Assembly: GCF_009649785.1 (NCBI RefSeq) | Contig: NZ_WJOK01000016.1 | Span: 62,001 to 126,000 of the forward strand | Length of the DNA: 64,000 nt | Source: Agrobacterium tumefaciens | GTDB lineage: Bacteria; Pseudomonadota; Alphaproteobacteria; Rhizobiales; Rhizobiaceae | Direction: 5' to 3' | Shown: in pieces, positions 33,483 through 43,123 of the stretch | Numbering within the stretch: position 1 is the first letter of the stretch | Layout: every line of letters begins with the position of its first letter | Position numbers and translations under genes: made by a program | Notes under the pieces: model-generated | Databases searched by the model: none | Told to the model about the DNA's origin: nothing | What the model saw: the letters and a program-made list of their open reading frames with translations, nothing else

Positions 33483-34286
33483 TCACCTCGCGAAGTAGCG
33501 GGTCGGTGTTGTTCCCAATGCCTTCTTGAACATGACGATAAAGGCAGTAGGGGATTCGTATCCCAAGTCGCTCGACACCCTCTGGACCGTCGCGCCGCTG
33601 GCCAGTTCGCGCAACGCGATGACCAGATGCAGTTGCCGCCGCCATCGGCCGAAGGTAAGTCCCGTTTCCTGGACCATCAGCCGCTTCAAGGATCGCTCAC
33701 TCATGGCAACGTGTGTCGCCCAATCCAAGAGGGTGCGACGATCGCTCGGCTCCGCCATCAGGGCAGCGGTGATCGCGGCGATTTTGGGATGGCTGGAGGC
33801 GGGCAAATCCAGCCCCTGTATCGGCATTTGCGCGAGTTCGTCCAGCAAGACCTGCACCATACGGCCGACATGATTGTCCGGAGGAGAATTGACGGGTACA
33901 TCCGCCAGTCGGAGGATCATCTCGCGGAGCATCGGTGACACAGACAAAGTACAGCACTCATGAGGCAGTGTCGCTGCGCCTGGTTGAACGAACAGATAGG
34001 ACAGGCGTGCGTTGGACGTCACCTGGTTGCTGTGGGGCACGCCGCCGGGTATCCAGACTCCGCAGTCTGGTGGGACAATCCAGATGCCATTTTCCGTCTT
34101 GCAGGTGACGGCCCCATGCAGGGCCAAGATGAGCTGCCCTTCCTTGTGCTGGTGCTGGGGTACTTCAGCCTCATAGTCATTGAAGTCGAGGCGAACAGCG
34201 AAGGCCGGACGATCCGACTGGTCGAGATCAATGTCATCGTAGCAGGAACGCAGCAGTTTTGCGGATTGGCCCGATTTCGAGATCAT
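33483..34286 (-). CDS. AraC-family regulator with cupin sensor
   Basis: A 267-residue AraC/XylS regulator with an N-terminal cupin (VPQHQHKEGQLILALHGAV, then PPDCGVWIPGGVPHSNQV) and two C-terminal helix-turn-helix units (HVAMSERSLKRLMVQETGLTF, then VQRVSSDLGYESPTAFIVMFKKALGTTP). It is divergent from the NmrA-like gene at 34361, 74 bases away, which it probably activates. Confidence 0.92.
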   Translation of the reverse strand: MISKSGQSAKLLRSCYDDIDLDQSDRPAFAVRLDFNDYEAEVPQHQHKEGQLILALHGAVTCKTENGIWIVPPDCGVWIPGGVPHSNQVTSNARLSYLFVQPGAATLPHECCTLSVSPMLREMILRLADVPVNSPPDNHVGRMVQVLLDELAQMPIQGLDLPASSHPKIAAITAALMAEPSDRRTLLDWATHVAMSERSLKRLMVQETGLTFGRWRRQLHLVIALRELASGATVQRVSSDLGYESPTAFIVMFKKALGTTPTRYFAR

Positions 34287-34360
34287 TTGGCACTATCTCC
34301 AAATTCGTACGCACAGCAATAGTCTACTAATCGGCGATCAACAACCGCAAGGAGACTGTC

Positions 34361-35302
34361 ATGCGAATTTCTGTCGTCGGTGCCACGGGACGAGTTGGCG
34401 CTAAACTTACCCGGAACTTACTGAAGGCCGGGCATCAGGTTAGAGCATTGTCGCGAGGTGGCCCCGCGCTGGGCGCGCTGGTCGAGCTTGGTGCAGAGCC
34501 ATTTCTGGGAAGCTTTGACACCGGAGAGGGAGACCTTGACCAGTTTTTCCAGGGTGCCGATGCTGCCTTCCTTATGGTGAAGACCGATTGGAACAACATC
34601 GAGGGGCATTACCCCGCTGTTGCCAAGCGCTTTGTCGATGCGCTCAAAAAATCCTCTGTCAACCTGGCCGTGAGCCTGACGGCCATGGGTTCGGACGTGA
34701 AGGGGAAAACGGGCCATTTCGAATGCTTTCACGATCTGGACGAAAAGTTAAACGAACTCGGCAACATCGATTTGGTCCACCTGCGCGCCGCTTGGTTCAT
34801 GGACGACGTATCGGCGTGGACGGGGCCGGTTGCCAAATACGGTCGAATTGCCTGGTTCTGCAAACCCGATTTGAAGATGCCCTGGGTGGCGACCGATGAC
34901 ATTGCGTGGCTGGCGGCCAAGGAATTGACCAATCCGAGGGGCAGACACCGCGTATACCTCGAAGTAGGCTCGGAAGATGTCTCGATGAACGAACTGGCCG
35001 AAATCATTGGCAAGAAGATCGGCAAGCCGGTGGATTACCGATACATCGAAACGACCCGTAAAGACGTCGAGGCTGAATTTCTGGCACGGTTCGGGACGCT
35101 GGAGAAATGGCAGGACGACACCCTCAGTGCTGACGCTTTGAACAGTGGCATCGTAAGGTTCCATGGGGAGCACGAGTATCGTCCGAAATTGCCCACGACG
35201 ATGGAGACGTTCATTGCTGATGTCTGGAAGACCCGCTATCTGGACGCGGTCAAAGCGGGAGAACAGCGAGAAACGTTTTTCATGTGGGCTGCCAGAGACT
35301 AG
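34361..35302 (+). CDS. NmrA-like NAD(P)-binding protein
   Basis: A 313-residue atypical short-chain dehydrogenase of the NmrA/HSCARG type. The N-terminal dinucleotide motif is ISVVGATGRVGAKLTRNLLKAGH. The usual YxxxK catalytic pair is not obvious, fitting a redox-sensing or quinone-reducing role like QOR2. A strong AAGGAG site precedes ATG 34361. It is divergent from an AraC-cupin regulator. Confidence 0.88.
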   Translation: MRISVVGATGRVGAKLTRNLLKAGHQVRALSRGGPALGALVELGAEPFLGSFDTGEGDLDQFFQGADAAFLMVKTDWNNIEGHYPAVAKRFVDALKKSSVNLAVSLTAMGSDVKGKTGHFECFHDLDEKLNELGNIDLVHLRAAWFMDDVSAWTGPVAKYGRIAWFCKPDLKMPWVATDDIAWLAAKELTNPRGRHRVYLEVGSEDVSMNELAEIIGKKIGKPVDYRYIETTRKDVEAEFLARFGTLEKWQDDTLSADALNSGIVRFHGEHEYRPKLPTTMETFIADVWKTRYLDAVKAGEQRETFFMWAARD

Positions 35303-35490
35303 CTATGGCGGCTCTTTTGACCCGTCCCCCACGCGTTCGACCATCCCGGATGCTACCGCAAATTGTTGATGTGCGGTAGCTAAACGAGCGAAATTTGCGC
35401 AGCTTGGCCACCAAACCGAGATCACACCACTGCACTACGGATCAGTCTTTAATTTCCATCGCCGCGCCCTTGAGAGCTCAACGAGTTAAC

Positions 35491-36522
35491 TCAACGGATT
35501 TCTGGTTGGGATCCGGTCTGCTGACTGTCGCTGCTCAGCATTTCAACGATCGGTTCATAGCCATAGAGAGTAGCGAGGCTCAGTGGTGTTAGGCCCGAGT
35601 GAGTTTTCAGATCACGGCGAGCACCAGCGCGCACAAGGGATGCAACTGCATCTACGTATCCATGCCAAACAGCATCGTGCAAAGCGGTCAGGCCATTGTA
35701 AGGACCCTGCGCATCGAGCTCAATCTGTGTGTCCCCCTGTTTTGCTGCTGACGTCAGAATATCGATGTGATCCGCCTTCCCAAAATAGGCAGCATCGTGA
35801 AGTGGCGAACCGCGCATGAGACCGATGGTGCGGCGAGGATCTGCCCCAGCATCCAGCAATAGGCGCACGATTTCGGCATGACCTTCGCGAACTGCAAGAC
35901 CGAGAGGCGTGTAGTCGTCATCGAACGTCCCGGTTATCGGCACCCGAACCTCAAAATCCGCGCCATCTGCGATCAGCCGCTTCACCTCCTCAATATTTCC
36001 GGCCTTGACTGATGAGATGATCGACAAGCTGGCGATGTGCTTTTCATCCGCCTCATCTCTTTCCTCAATCAGCGCTGCGATTGCTTTCAGGTCGTCATAC
36101 TTGGCGATGTCGAGCGCGGTCTGTTGCCAGTAATTCCGTATCGTGGTGCGCGCGCGGCGCGACAGCAAAACCCGCACAACAGCTTCGTGCTTGTGAAGCA
36201 CGGCATCCATCAATGCGGTATTGCCAAGAACTGGCGATTGCTGATTGATGAAGGCTCCGTGGTCAAGCAGAATCCCGATCACGTCGGCGCTGCCGGACTG
36301 TGCCGCTTTGTGGATTGCCGTTGCTCCCATTCGAGGGTCCGCCGTCAGCACGTCCGCGCCGGCAGTAAGGAGCAAAGCAACAGCTTGTGCCTGCCCAAGC
36401 GCAGACGCGATCATCAACGGCGTGAGACCATCGGGGCCTCTAGCGTTAACGTCCGCCCCGGCGTCGATAGCTTCTTTGACCGAAGCAAGATCGCCTGTAC
36501 GAAGTGCGTGAGAAAGTATCAT
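35491..36522 (-). CDS. Ankyrin-repeat protein
   Basis: A 343-residue protein made almost wholly of ankyrin repeats, about nine. Clear units include DGLTPLMIASALGQAQAVALL, GATAIHKAAQSGSADVIGIL, TPLGLAVREGHAEIVRLL and the last, SGLTPLSLATLYGYEPIVEML. No signal peptide or other domain is seen, so it is a cytosolic protein-binding scaffold. It precedes an alpha/beta hydrolase gene's stop side and may be transcribed with it (22-base gap). The partner protein is unknown. Confidence 0.93.
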   Translation of the reverse strand: MILSHALRTGDLASVKEAIDAGADVNARGPDGLTPLMIASALGQAQAVALLLTAGADVLTADPRMGATAIHKAAQSGSADVIGILLDHGAFINQQSPVLGNTALMDAVLHKHEAVVRVLLSRRARTTIRNYWQQTALDIAKYDDLKAIAALIEERDEADEKHIASLSIISSVKAGNIEEVKRLIADGADFEVRVPITGTFDDDYTPLGLAVREGHAEIVRLLLDAGADPRRTIGLMRGSPLHDAAYFGKADHIDILTSAAKQGDTQIELDAQGPYNGLTALHDAVWHGYVDAVASLVRAGARRDLKTHSGLTPLSLATLYGYEPIVEMLSSDSQQTGSQPEIR

Positions 36523-36543
36523 GGTTCTATGTTCCTTGATCGA

Positions 36544-37554
36544 TTAGACAGTTGCTGAAACGGCGGCATTCAGGCCGTTCAGGAATTTGATGATTTCGGC
36601 ATTCACGCGTTCGCGGGCCTCATGATGAGGCCAGTGACCTACACCTTCCAGGCGCACGACATCGACGAGCCCGGGCGCTGTCTTGCGCATCTCTTCCACG
36701 GTTGGTGGGACCGGGTGGAACAGTCGGCACAACCCATCTGCATCGCCCCAAATATAAAGCGATGGCTGCTTGATCAGTACGTCCTTGTACGCGGCGAGAT
36801 GCTCAAACGTCGCCTGCACGCCACGGTACTGGTTCAGACCGCCTCTGAATCCCGTTCGCTGGAACGTGTCGATGTTGTGCTTCACATAGGCTGGATCGGC
36901 CCAAGTCGGCAGCACGTCAGGGGCAGGTCGAAACATATTCCGCTTTGCGTCGATGGGGTCCCAGCCGGTTCCTTCGGCGGGTTCGCCCGAGAGCCAATAA
37001 AGTGCACTCGGAATAGTCTTGCTGGCATCACGGATACGGTCATCCGTCTCCGGCTTCATCATGTCGAAAGCATAATAGAGATCGCCGAGACCGCGACTGC
37101 GTAGCAAGTCCCATGTACTCAGCTCGCCACGCGGCAGGAACGGGATGCCGAGCGTTATGATGCCGTTGAAACGATCCGGTCGCATGACCATCGCCCGTTG
37201 TCCGTGGTCGGCACCCCAGTCATGGGATATGATGGTTGCGGTAGGCACCTGCAACGCATCAAGGATGCCAATCAGGTCGCCAACAATTAGGGCCCCGCTG
37301 TAAAGTGCGGGATCGTTCGGGGCATAGCTGTCGCCGAAACCCCTCATGTCGAGCGCGATCGCGCGGTATCCGTTTTCTGCGACAACTTGCATCTGGCTAC
37401 GCCACGTTTCCACAGTGTCTGGAAATCCGTGCAAGAAGAGCACTACTGGACCGCGGCCTTGTTCAACCACATGGAAAGAGGCTCCGTTGGCCTCGATTTG
37501 CGAATGGTGTACGGGATGATCCGTGGCGGCTGATGCTTTATGAGTGTGGTTCAT
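36544..37554 (-). CDS. Epoxide hydrolase/dehalogenase-like alpha/beta hydrolase
   Basis: A 336-residue alpha/beta hydrolase with an Asp nucleophile in ISHDWGADHGQRAM, oxyanion segment HGFPDTVETW and catalytic His in GVGHWPHHE. Asp nucleophiles are typical of epoxide hydrolases and haloalkane dehalogenases. ATG 37554 is chosen because GGAG lies upstream; the longer open frame before it is not coding-like. There is no signal peptide. It is followed closely by the ankyrin gene on the same strand and preceded by a saccharopine-dehydrogenase-like gene. Confidence 0.9.
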   Translation of the reverse strand: MNHTHKASAATDHPVHHSQIEANGASFHVVEQGRGPVVLFLHGFPDTVETWRSQMQVVAENGYRAIALDMRGFGDSYAPNDPALYSGALIVGDLIGILDALQVPTATIISHDWGADHGQRAMVMRPDRFNGIITLGIPFLPRGELSTWDLLRSRGLGDLYYAFDMMKPETDDRIRDASKTIPSALYWLSGEPAEGTGWDPIDAKRNMFRPAPDVLPTWADPAYVKHNIDTFQRTGFRGGLNQYRGVQATFEHLAAYKDVLIKQPSLYIWGDADGLCRLFHPVPPTVEEMRKTAPGLVDVVRLEGVGHWPHHEARERVNAEIIKFLNGLNAAVSATV

Positions 37555-37606
37555 TTTCTGCTCCAGGTTATGCTTGATCCGAGCCTTGCAGCGCGTGTTG
37601 GATCGG

Positions 37607-38620
37607 CTACAATTCAATGACTTCACCGCCTGATGCGCGAAGCCGATCAAAGTATGTGGAGTGGTCGATGAGCTGGGCTGGGAAATAGAGGCCCGGTCGG
37701 GGCGTATCGCCCGCGAGACCAGCCAAGCGTTCAAGAACGAGCGCGACACCCAGACCCGTTAGCGGCATCTGCCCCCCGGGGTGAACGATCGCGTGACGTT
37801 TCCGAAGCTGCTGCCCGGCGTGATCCAGGCCCGAAAGGTTGATAATGATTTCAGTCGATACCGGTCCGCCATTCCGGCGGGTGGAGCTCATTCCAATGGC
37901 CAGGTCGAACCGAATATCAGGAGCGCCGGTTGCGTTTGCCAACAACAAGACGTCGTTTGGCGAAAACACGTTCGCGTCCAACTCGGTGCCGTCGATTGCG
38001 CGCACCTTCGATCTGGTCTCGGCGCCATGGTACCATCGCCACGCGCCAACCGTTCTCAAAAGAGCGGCAGCACCCGCATACATCTGGCGCTCAAGATCTG
38101 CATTCGCTGCAGGTCCGAACGCATCCTGTTCATCGAGCACTGCCTCGATATGAATGTTTTCCAGACGACCAAATTCTCGGGCGAACAAGAGTGACGGTAC
38201 GCTTGTCGCACCAACGAGCCATTCTGTACCAAGGACGACTGGCGCGGCGGTAGGTCTCTGCATGAATGTAGCAGTTTCCAAGCCCAGCTCGCTTATGCTT
38301 GGTGAGATGTTGACGTGCCCAACGCCCAATTGTTGGGCCCAGCGGAGAGCTGCCCCGGTTTTGTCCGTAAAGAGCGTTGCGACCGCCGAGACACGTTGCT
38401 CGCCTAGCCCCAGGTCAGAGGCAGTGAGGTCCACTACCACCGCAGACGCGCCGTCGACAGCTGCTGCTGCTCGTATCGCGCGTTGCTCGTCGCGACCGCC
38501 AATGAGGATTGGTACATCAGGATATTGCTCACGCAAGAAGCGTGTGGCCCATCGCCCAACCTCGCCGGCGCCGCCGATAATAAGTATTGGGTCGTGGAGA
38601 CTTCCAGAAGCTTGTAACAT
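37607..38620 (-). CDS. Saccharopine dehydrogenase-like NAD(P)-binding protein
   Basis: A 337-residue oxidoreductase with an N-terminal Rossmann motif (PILIIGGAGEVGRWATRFLRE) and a C-terminal domain as in the saccharopine dehydrogenase-like/trans-acting enoyl reductase group. The start may be GTG 38623 or ATG 38620; the latter has AGG at a better distance. It is divergent from a TetR gene across 54 bases containing a CCTAC...GTAGG inverted repeat, so it is the probable target of that repressor. Substrate unknown. Confidence 0.82.
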   Translation of the reverse strand: MLQASGSLHDPILIIGGAGEVGRWATRFLREQYPDVPILIGGRDEQRAIRAAAAVDGASAVVVDLTASDLGLGEQRVSAVATLFTDKTGAALRWAQQLGVGHVNISPSISELGLETATFMQRPTAAPVVLGTEWLVGATSVPSLLFAREFGRLENIHIEAVLDEQDAFGPAANADLERQMYAGAAALLRTVGAWRWYHGAETRSKVRAIDGTELDANVFSPNDVLLLANATGAPDIRFDLAIGMSSTRRNGGPVSTEIIINLSGLDHAGQQLRKRHAIVHPGGQMPLTGLGVALVLERLAGLAGDTPRPGLYFPAQLIDHSTYFDRLRASGGEVIEL

Positions 38621-38644
38621 CACGATACCTGTGGTTTACTGATT

Positions 38645-38659
38645 CCTACACATGGTAGG
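38645..38659. promoter_or_regulatory. Inverted repeat between divergent tetR and saccharopine dehydrogenase-like genes
   Basis: CCTAC-acatg-GTAGG is a 5-bp inverted repeat in the short divergent control region. GTAGGT recurs at 38669-38674 just before the tetR start. It is a good candidate TetR operator. Confidence 0.4.
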
Positions 38660-38674
38660 TTACTAAAAGTAGGT

Positions 38675-39292
38675 ATGCAAGTGGAAAAGCAAAAAGCTGC
38701 CATCGACAATAGGACTAAAGGCCGACTTTCGAAGTCCGAGAGGCGTCAGCAGCTACTAGAGACGGCGCGCCTGATCGTTCGGGAAGAAGGTGCTGATCGG
38801 CTGACACTAGGTCACCTGGCAGTGCGGGCGGGCGTTTCCAAACCTGTGACCTACGAGCACTTCGAGACCAGAACGGGTTTGTTAATTGAACTCTATCGTT
38901 GGATAGACACTGAACGCATTGCCGCGTTTCGCACACTTATGGCTCAGGGAAATCGACCGGCGAAAGAGACTATATTGGCTTTGGCTAAAACTTATCTGGC
39001 CTGCGGAACCGACCAAGGTGACGAATTTCATGCTGTCGGCGCAGCGCTTGCAGGAAGCGAGGAGAAAGCCAACGTGTACCAAGAGCTAGTCGATGCTGTG
39101 ATCGAAATGTTCATGGATGTTTTACGGCCTCACTCAAACTTTCAGCCGGAATCGCTGGCATTGGCCTGCGCGGCATTGGTTGCGGCAGGAGACGCGTTGA
39201 CAAGCGCTGTTACACGGGGAAACTGCTCCGCTTCCGAGGCCGAGGGGGTGTTTTCGAATCTTATTGGAGCTGTGGCCCAGGGTAAAGCGTAG
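38675..39292 (+). CDS. TetR-family transcriptional regulator
   Basis: A 205-residue TetR regulator. The HTH is RRQQLLETARLIVREEGADR, then LAVRAGVSKPVTYEHFETRTGLL, and the C-terminal ligand domain resembles TetR_C_33-type domains. ATG 38675 has its AGTAGG almost touching it; GTG 38681 has better spacing and may be the true start. It is divergent from the saccharopine dehydrogenase-like gene. Its 3' end overlaps the 3' end of the GNAT gene on the other strand by 32 bases. Confidence 0.88.
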   Translation: MQVEKQKAAIDNRTKGRLSKSERRQQLLETARLIVREEGADRLTLGHLAVRAGVSKPVTYEHFETRTGLLIELYRWIDTERIAAFRTLMAQGNRPAKETILALAKTYLACGTDQGDEFHAVGAALAGSEEKANVYQELVDAVIEMFMDVLRPHSNFQPESLALACAALVAAGDALTSAVTRGNCSASEAEGVFSNLIGAVAQGKA

Positions 39293-40049
39293 GTAGAGGT
39301 GCCGCTTCATATGGCCGAGAGATAGCCGAGTTGAGGGAAGAGCATTCGCTGCCGAACTCTTCGGACATATTTATACGAGAAAACACCCAGCGCTGAATTA
39401 GGGCCTTTTGTGAACCTCTATTTCGAAAGCTCGGCACGGTCGTTCCACCGCCGAGCCACGCGAAGGATCCTGAAGCGAACATCGCTCCTGTTCCCACGGG
39501 TGTGTCTCCATCCAACGCGTAGAAACAAGACCATCCGTCGCGTCCCACGATTGCTGCCCATAGAGCAGTGAGGCTTTCCGGAAAGCCAAAACCGGCACAC
39601 ATCATGGCGCCGAATACCTCGGCTTCGTCGGGCCGAACTTTTCGTGTTTTCACGGTGCCTGGCGATGGAAGAGGGACCGTGTCCGTGGATCGCCGAAGCT
39701 TCGCCCATCCAGGTCCGTAGGCAACCAACCCCTTCGTCTCGATCCACTGTGTCAGCTCGTCCGATGCAGTGTCGGCATTGACTTGTAAGAACCGGTTCCC
39801 CGTCTTTCCCCTCATCCAGCTGTAGGCCTTGTCGAGATCTTCACGTGTGGTGAGGCCAAGGATACGGTTGAGGCCGATCGCAGGCGCGCTCGGTAGTGAG
39901 ATCGTGCATCCACCATTCATGGAAACGCATGCGAACCGCTCCTCGTCCGTCAATCGGCCGCGGGCGGCCTTGTGCAGATCAATGAAAGCTTTGGCCTCAA
40001 TGGCATCCTCCTGCGTGAGGCAGGGCTGATCAGAAGAACAAGAATCCAA
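39261..40049 (-). CDS. GNAT N-acetyltransferase, C-terminus apparently altered
   Basis: A 262-residue acetyltransferase. The GNAT core is visible: VKTRKVRPDEAEVFGAMMCAGF, WSCFYALDGDTPVGTGAMF, FAWLGGGTTVPSFRNRGSQKALIQRW, the last containing the acetyl-CoA R-x-x-G-x-Q loop. After that the protein should continue with a conserved strand and helix (usually V-x-E-T-G...N), but here it reads SRINMSEEFGSECSSLNSA, unlike the family, and overlaps the tetR gene. The 3' end is probably lost or frameshifted, so activity is doubtful. Confidence 0.7.
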   Translation of the reverse strand: MDSCSSDQPCLTQEDAIEAKAFIDLHKAARGRLTDEERFACVSMNGGCTISLPSAPAIGLNRILGLTTREDLDKAYSWMRGKTGNRFLQVNADTASDELTQWIETKGLVAYGPGWAKLRRSTDTVPLPSPGTVKTRKVRPDEAEVFGAMMCAGFGFPESLTALWAAIVGRDGWSCFYALDGDTPVGTGAMFASGSFAWLGGGTTVPSFRNRGSQKALIQRWVFSRINMSEEFGSECSSLNSAISRPYEAAPLPTLYPGPQLQ

Positions 40050-40356
40050 GAGAGTACTCCAATGGCCGACACTTCGCCGAAAGCAGATAACGGAACCGTC
40101 GGATTAAAAATAGAACAATTTCATCGGCGAATCCTGCACGCCCGTCTGGGCCAGAAATGCCGTTGATGAGGATTTGCGCCGACTTTGGCGTTGAGCGATT
40201 TTGAGCGAGCTAGACGATCTTCCAACACCATCGAAGATCTGCGAAGAGGCCTGGCAACCTTCATCTTGAGCCAGCCTGCGGTGCAACCTGTCTCCATACG
40301 CCTTGAAAACTGGCCAGCGCGGTATATCGTTAGATTTTTTGAATTGTGAGAGCAGG
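40050..40356. other. Gene-free stretch before the large regulator
   Basis: About 300 bases that should hold promoters for the GNAT gene (minus strand) and the large regulator (plus strand). No gene, element or clear operator recognised. Confidence 0.35.
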
Positions 40357-43095
40357 GTGTCACACGATCTCGGGTTACAGACATTGTCGAAACAGACCGC
40401 TTTCCAGTTTGGAGATTTCCGTTTTCTGCCAGAAGCTCAATCCCTCCTGTACAAGGGGCAACCCGTCGGCCTCGGTGGGCGAGGTTTCGACATTCTGACC
40501 CTGCTCGTGGCGCGGGCGGGCGAGGTTGTCAGCAAAGCCGATCTGTTTGCGCATGTATGGCCAGATTATATCGTCCACGACCATAACCTGAAGGTCAATG
40601 TCGGCAACCTTCGACGCTCGCTGGCCGAACTTGATCCTTCTATGGAGTACATCGCAACCATTGCTGGGCGAGGTTACAAGTTCGTCGCCGCCTTGGAAAG
40701 CGATCGCCCGGCGCCAGCCCGGCAAGTGGTTGCCAGCACAAGCCATTATATCGCGGCACCACAGGTTCGGCCGCTCCTCGGCCGCGATGAAGCGACCCGG
40801 CAGATCTCGGAAAAGCTTGATCAAGCGGGTTACGTCACCATCGTCGGGCCAGGCGGCGCGGGAAAAACGTCTCTTGCGGTTACGGTTGCTGAGCAATCCT
40901 GCGGGGCAAACGAAGCCATCGCCTTTGCGGATCTCTCGACGCTGAGCGACCCGCGATTTGTGGTTCCGGCGATCGCGTCTGCCCTCGGCGTGTCGCTTGG
41001 GTTTGATGATCCCATCGCAGGCGTGATCGACGTCCTTCGCAGCAACCGGCTGCTTCTCATCATCGACAATTGCGAGCACGTTGTCGCGATGGCCGCGACG
41101 ATCGTTGAGCGGATATCCGCGGACGTTCCTTCGGCGCGGATCATTGCGACCAGCCGCGAGCCGTTACGGACGCGGCACGAGCAGATTCATTTTCTCTCAG
41201 GATTGGCTTATCCGCACCAGACGACGACAATGTCCATCAGCGACGCGCTACAGTTTCCGGCAATCCAGCTGTTCATTTCAAAGGCGTACGGCTTAGGCGA
41301 TATAAAGCCTACTGATGAATATGTCCGCAGTGTTGTTTCGATCTGCTCACGGCTGGACGGCTTGGCACTCGCCATCGAACTGGCCGCCGGTACGGCCAGT
41401 GTTCTTGCACCCTCTGCGCTCGATGACCTCTTCAGGGATGGCTTTGATACCATGAGCCGGGGAGCAAGGGATGCACCCTTGCGCCACCAATCCTTGGAGG
41501 CGACGCTCGACTGGAGCTATCGGCTTCTTCCTGACCGTGAGGCGGTCTTGCTCGGTCTGCTTTCGGTATTTTCCGGCCGTTTCAACTCCGACGACGTGGA
41601 GGCGATGTATTTCGCCGGCGCCCTGGAGCCGATGACCGGGCGAGACGCACTGTCGCAGCTCGTGGCAAAGTCGCTGGTATCAGCGGAATACGACGGCGGG
41701 ACTGTGCATTACAGACTTGCCGAAAGCACGGGTGCCTATGCCGCGCGGCGTCTTTCAGGTTCCCTCTACAGAGAGAAGGCAAGACGACATTTTGCCGTTC
41801 GAACAAAGGACAAGCTGCAGATTGCCGAACGGGATTGGTCGTCGCAGACATCTCGCGAATGGCTCGGCAAATATCGGAGGCAGATCGACGACGTTCGCGC
41901 GGCCATCGGTTGGGCGTTTGATCCCGCAGGCGATGCGGCTTTGGGTGTCGAATTGGTGGTCGCTGCCTTGCCGCTGTGGCAAGAACTATCGGCGTTTAGG
42001 GAAATGCTGGAGGCCATCGACCTTGCCGGGTCAAACAGCGCTGCCCTCATGGGGCTCGCGCCACTGGGCCGAGCCAGGCTCTCCACGGCTCGGGCCTGGG
42101 CCATGACACTGGCGCGCCACATGCACCCGCAAACCGATGATGCTTGGCGCGAAAGCATCTTTCATGCGAACGGGTCGCGCGACGAGGAATTTGAAATACG
42201 ATCGGTGTGCGGACAGGCCGTTTTTCTGGCCTATTCCGGCCGGCCCCGCACGGCATTGCGCAGCATGAACGAGTTTGCGGCAGCAAAGGCTCTGGACTGG
42301 TCGACGGCGCCCGACGGCAAACGACTTTTAGCGCATATCAAGATCTATGCAGGCGAGTTCAATTCGGCATCGGCCGACCTGGAGGCGCTGATGGATGATT
42401 GGGGTCACCTGGAGGAAGGGCATGGCTTGTCCAGGTTCCAGGTCGATTTGCCTGCCGGTATTCGTTTTTCTCAGGCATTTCTGTCTTGGTTACAGGGTGA
42501 TTCTGATCGTGCCTCCCGGCTGGCCGGTCAGGCGATCGATCGTGCCGCCGATCTCGATCACATGATCTCCTTGGGCAATGCAATTTCGCTTGCGGCCCTT
42601 CCGATCGCTTTCGTGGAGGGTGATCTCGAAACTGCTTCGCGGCTTCAGCACCAACTGGCCGACGTCAGCCGGCGAGAAAGCGTCGGCATTTACGAGGGGA
42701 CAGCCAAGTTTTTCGCCGGTGCTATCCAGTCCTCTCGAGGTGAGCAGGCAGGCTTTACCCTGATGCAAGACAGTATCAACGGATTGCTTCGGGGGAACTG
42801 GCGTGCTCGCGTCCCCTTCTACCGGAGCCTGTTGGCGGAGGCATATCTTGCCGCAGGCGAACTGCAGCTTGCGGAGGATAGTCTGCGCGCCGTGCTTGCA
42901 GAAACTGGCATACGTGAAGAGCGTTGGTGGCATCCGGATCTTTGGCGCGTTGCGGGAATGATTGCAGCCGGAAACAGTCGGCCCGACAAGGCGATGCGCT
43001 ATTTCCAGACGTCATTGGATCGTGCCCGCGCCATGGGTGCAGGTGCTGCTACCAAACGGACCCGGCTTGCCATCGATGCAACGGACTTTGGTTGA
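40357..43095 (+). CDS. Winged-helix regulator with NTPase (STAND-like) and helical-repeat domains
   Basis: A large regulator of about 912 residues. The N-terminus is an OmpR-type winged helix (FGDFRFLPEAQSLLYKGQ, then VGNLRRSLAELDPSMEYI and TIAGRGYKFVA). A STAND/AAA-type NTPase follows, with Walker A VGPGGAGKTSLAV and Walker B LLLIIDNCEHV, then a long TPR-like helical region. Such proteins act as ATP-dependent signal-integrating activators. The start is uncertain: GTG 40357, TTG 40303 or TTG 40384 are in frame and none has a convincing ribosome binding site. It is convergent with the minus-strand hydrolase run at 43-47 kb. Confidence 0.87.
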   Translation: MSHDLGLQTLSKQTAFQFGDFRFLPEAQSLLYKGQPVGLGGRGFDILTLLVARAGEVVSKADLFAHVWPDYIVHDHNLKVNVGNLRRSLAELDPSMEYIATIAGRGYKFVAALESDRPAPARQVVASTSHYIAAPQVRPLLGRDEATRQISEKLDQAGYVTIVGPGGAGKTSLAVTVAEQSCGANEAIAFADLSTLSDPRFVVPAIASALGVSLGFDDPIAGVIDVLRSNRLLLIIDNCEHVVAMAATIVERISADVPSARIIATSREPLRTRHEQIHFLSGLAYPHQTTTMSISDALQFPAIQLFISKAYGLGDIKPTDEYVRSVVSICSRLDGLALAIELAAGTASVLAPSALDDLFRDGFDTMSRGARDAPLRHQSLEATLDWSYRLLPDREAVLLGLLSVFSGRFNSDDVEAMYFAGALEPMTGRDALSQLVAKSLVSAEYDGGTVHYRLAESTGAYAARRLSGSLYREKARRHFAVRTKDKLQIAERDWSSQTSREWLGKYRRQIDDVRAAIGWAFDPAGDAALGVELVVAALPLWQELSAFREMLEAIDLAGSNSAALMGLAPLGRARLSTARAWAMTLARHMHPQTDDAWRESIFHANGSRDEEFEIRSVCGQAVFLAYSGRPRTALRSMNEFAAAKALDWSTAPDGKRLLAHIKIYAGEFNSASADLEALMDDWGHLEEGHGLSRFQVDLPAGIRFSQAFLSWLQGDSDRASRLAGQAIDRAADLDHMISLGNAISLAALPIAFVEGDLETASRLQHQLADVSRRESVGIYEGTAKFFAGAIQSSRGEQAGFTLMQDSINGLLRGNWRARVPFYRSLLAEAYLAAGELQLAEDSLRAVLAETGIREERWWHPDLWRVAGMIAAGNSRPDKAMRYFQTSLDRARAMGAGAATKRTRLAIDATDFG

Positions 43096-43123
43096 CCTTG
43101 CTGCACTCACCCTGGGTTTGTGC

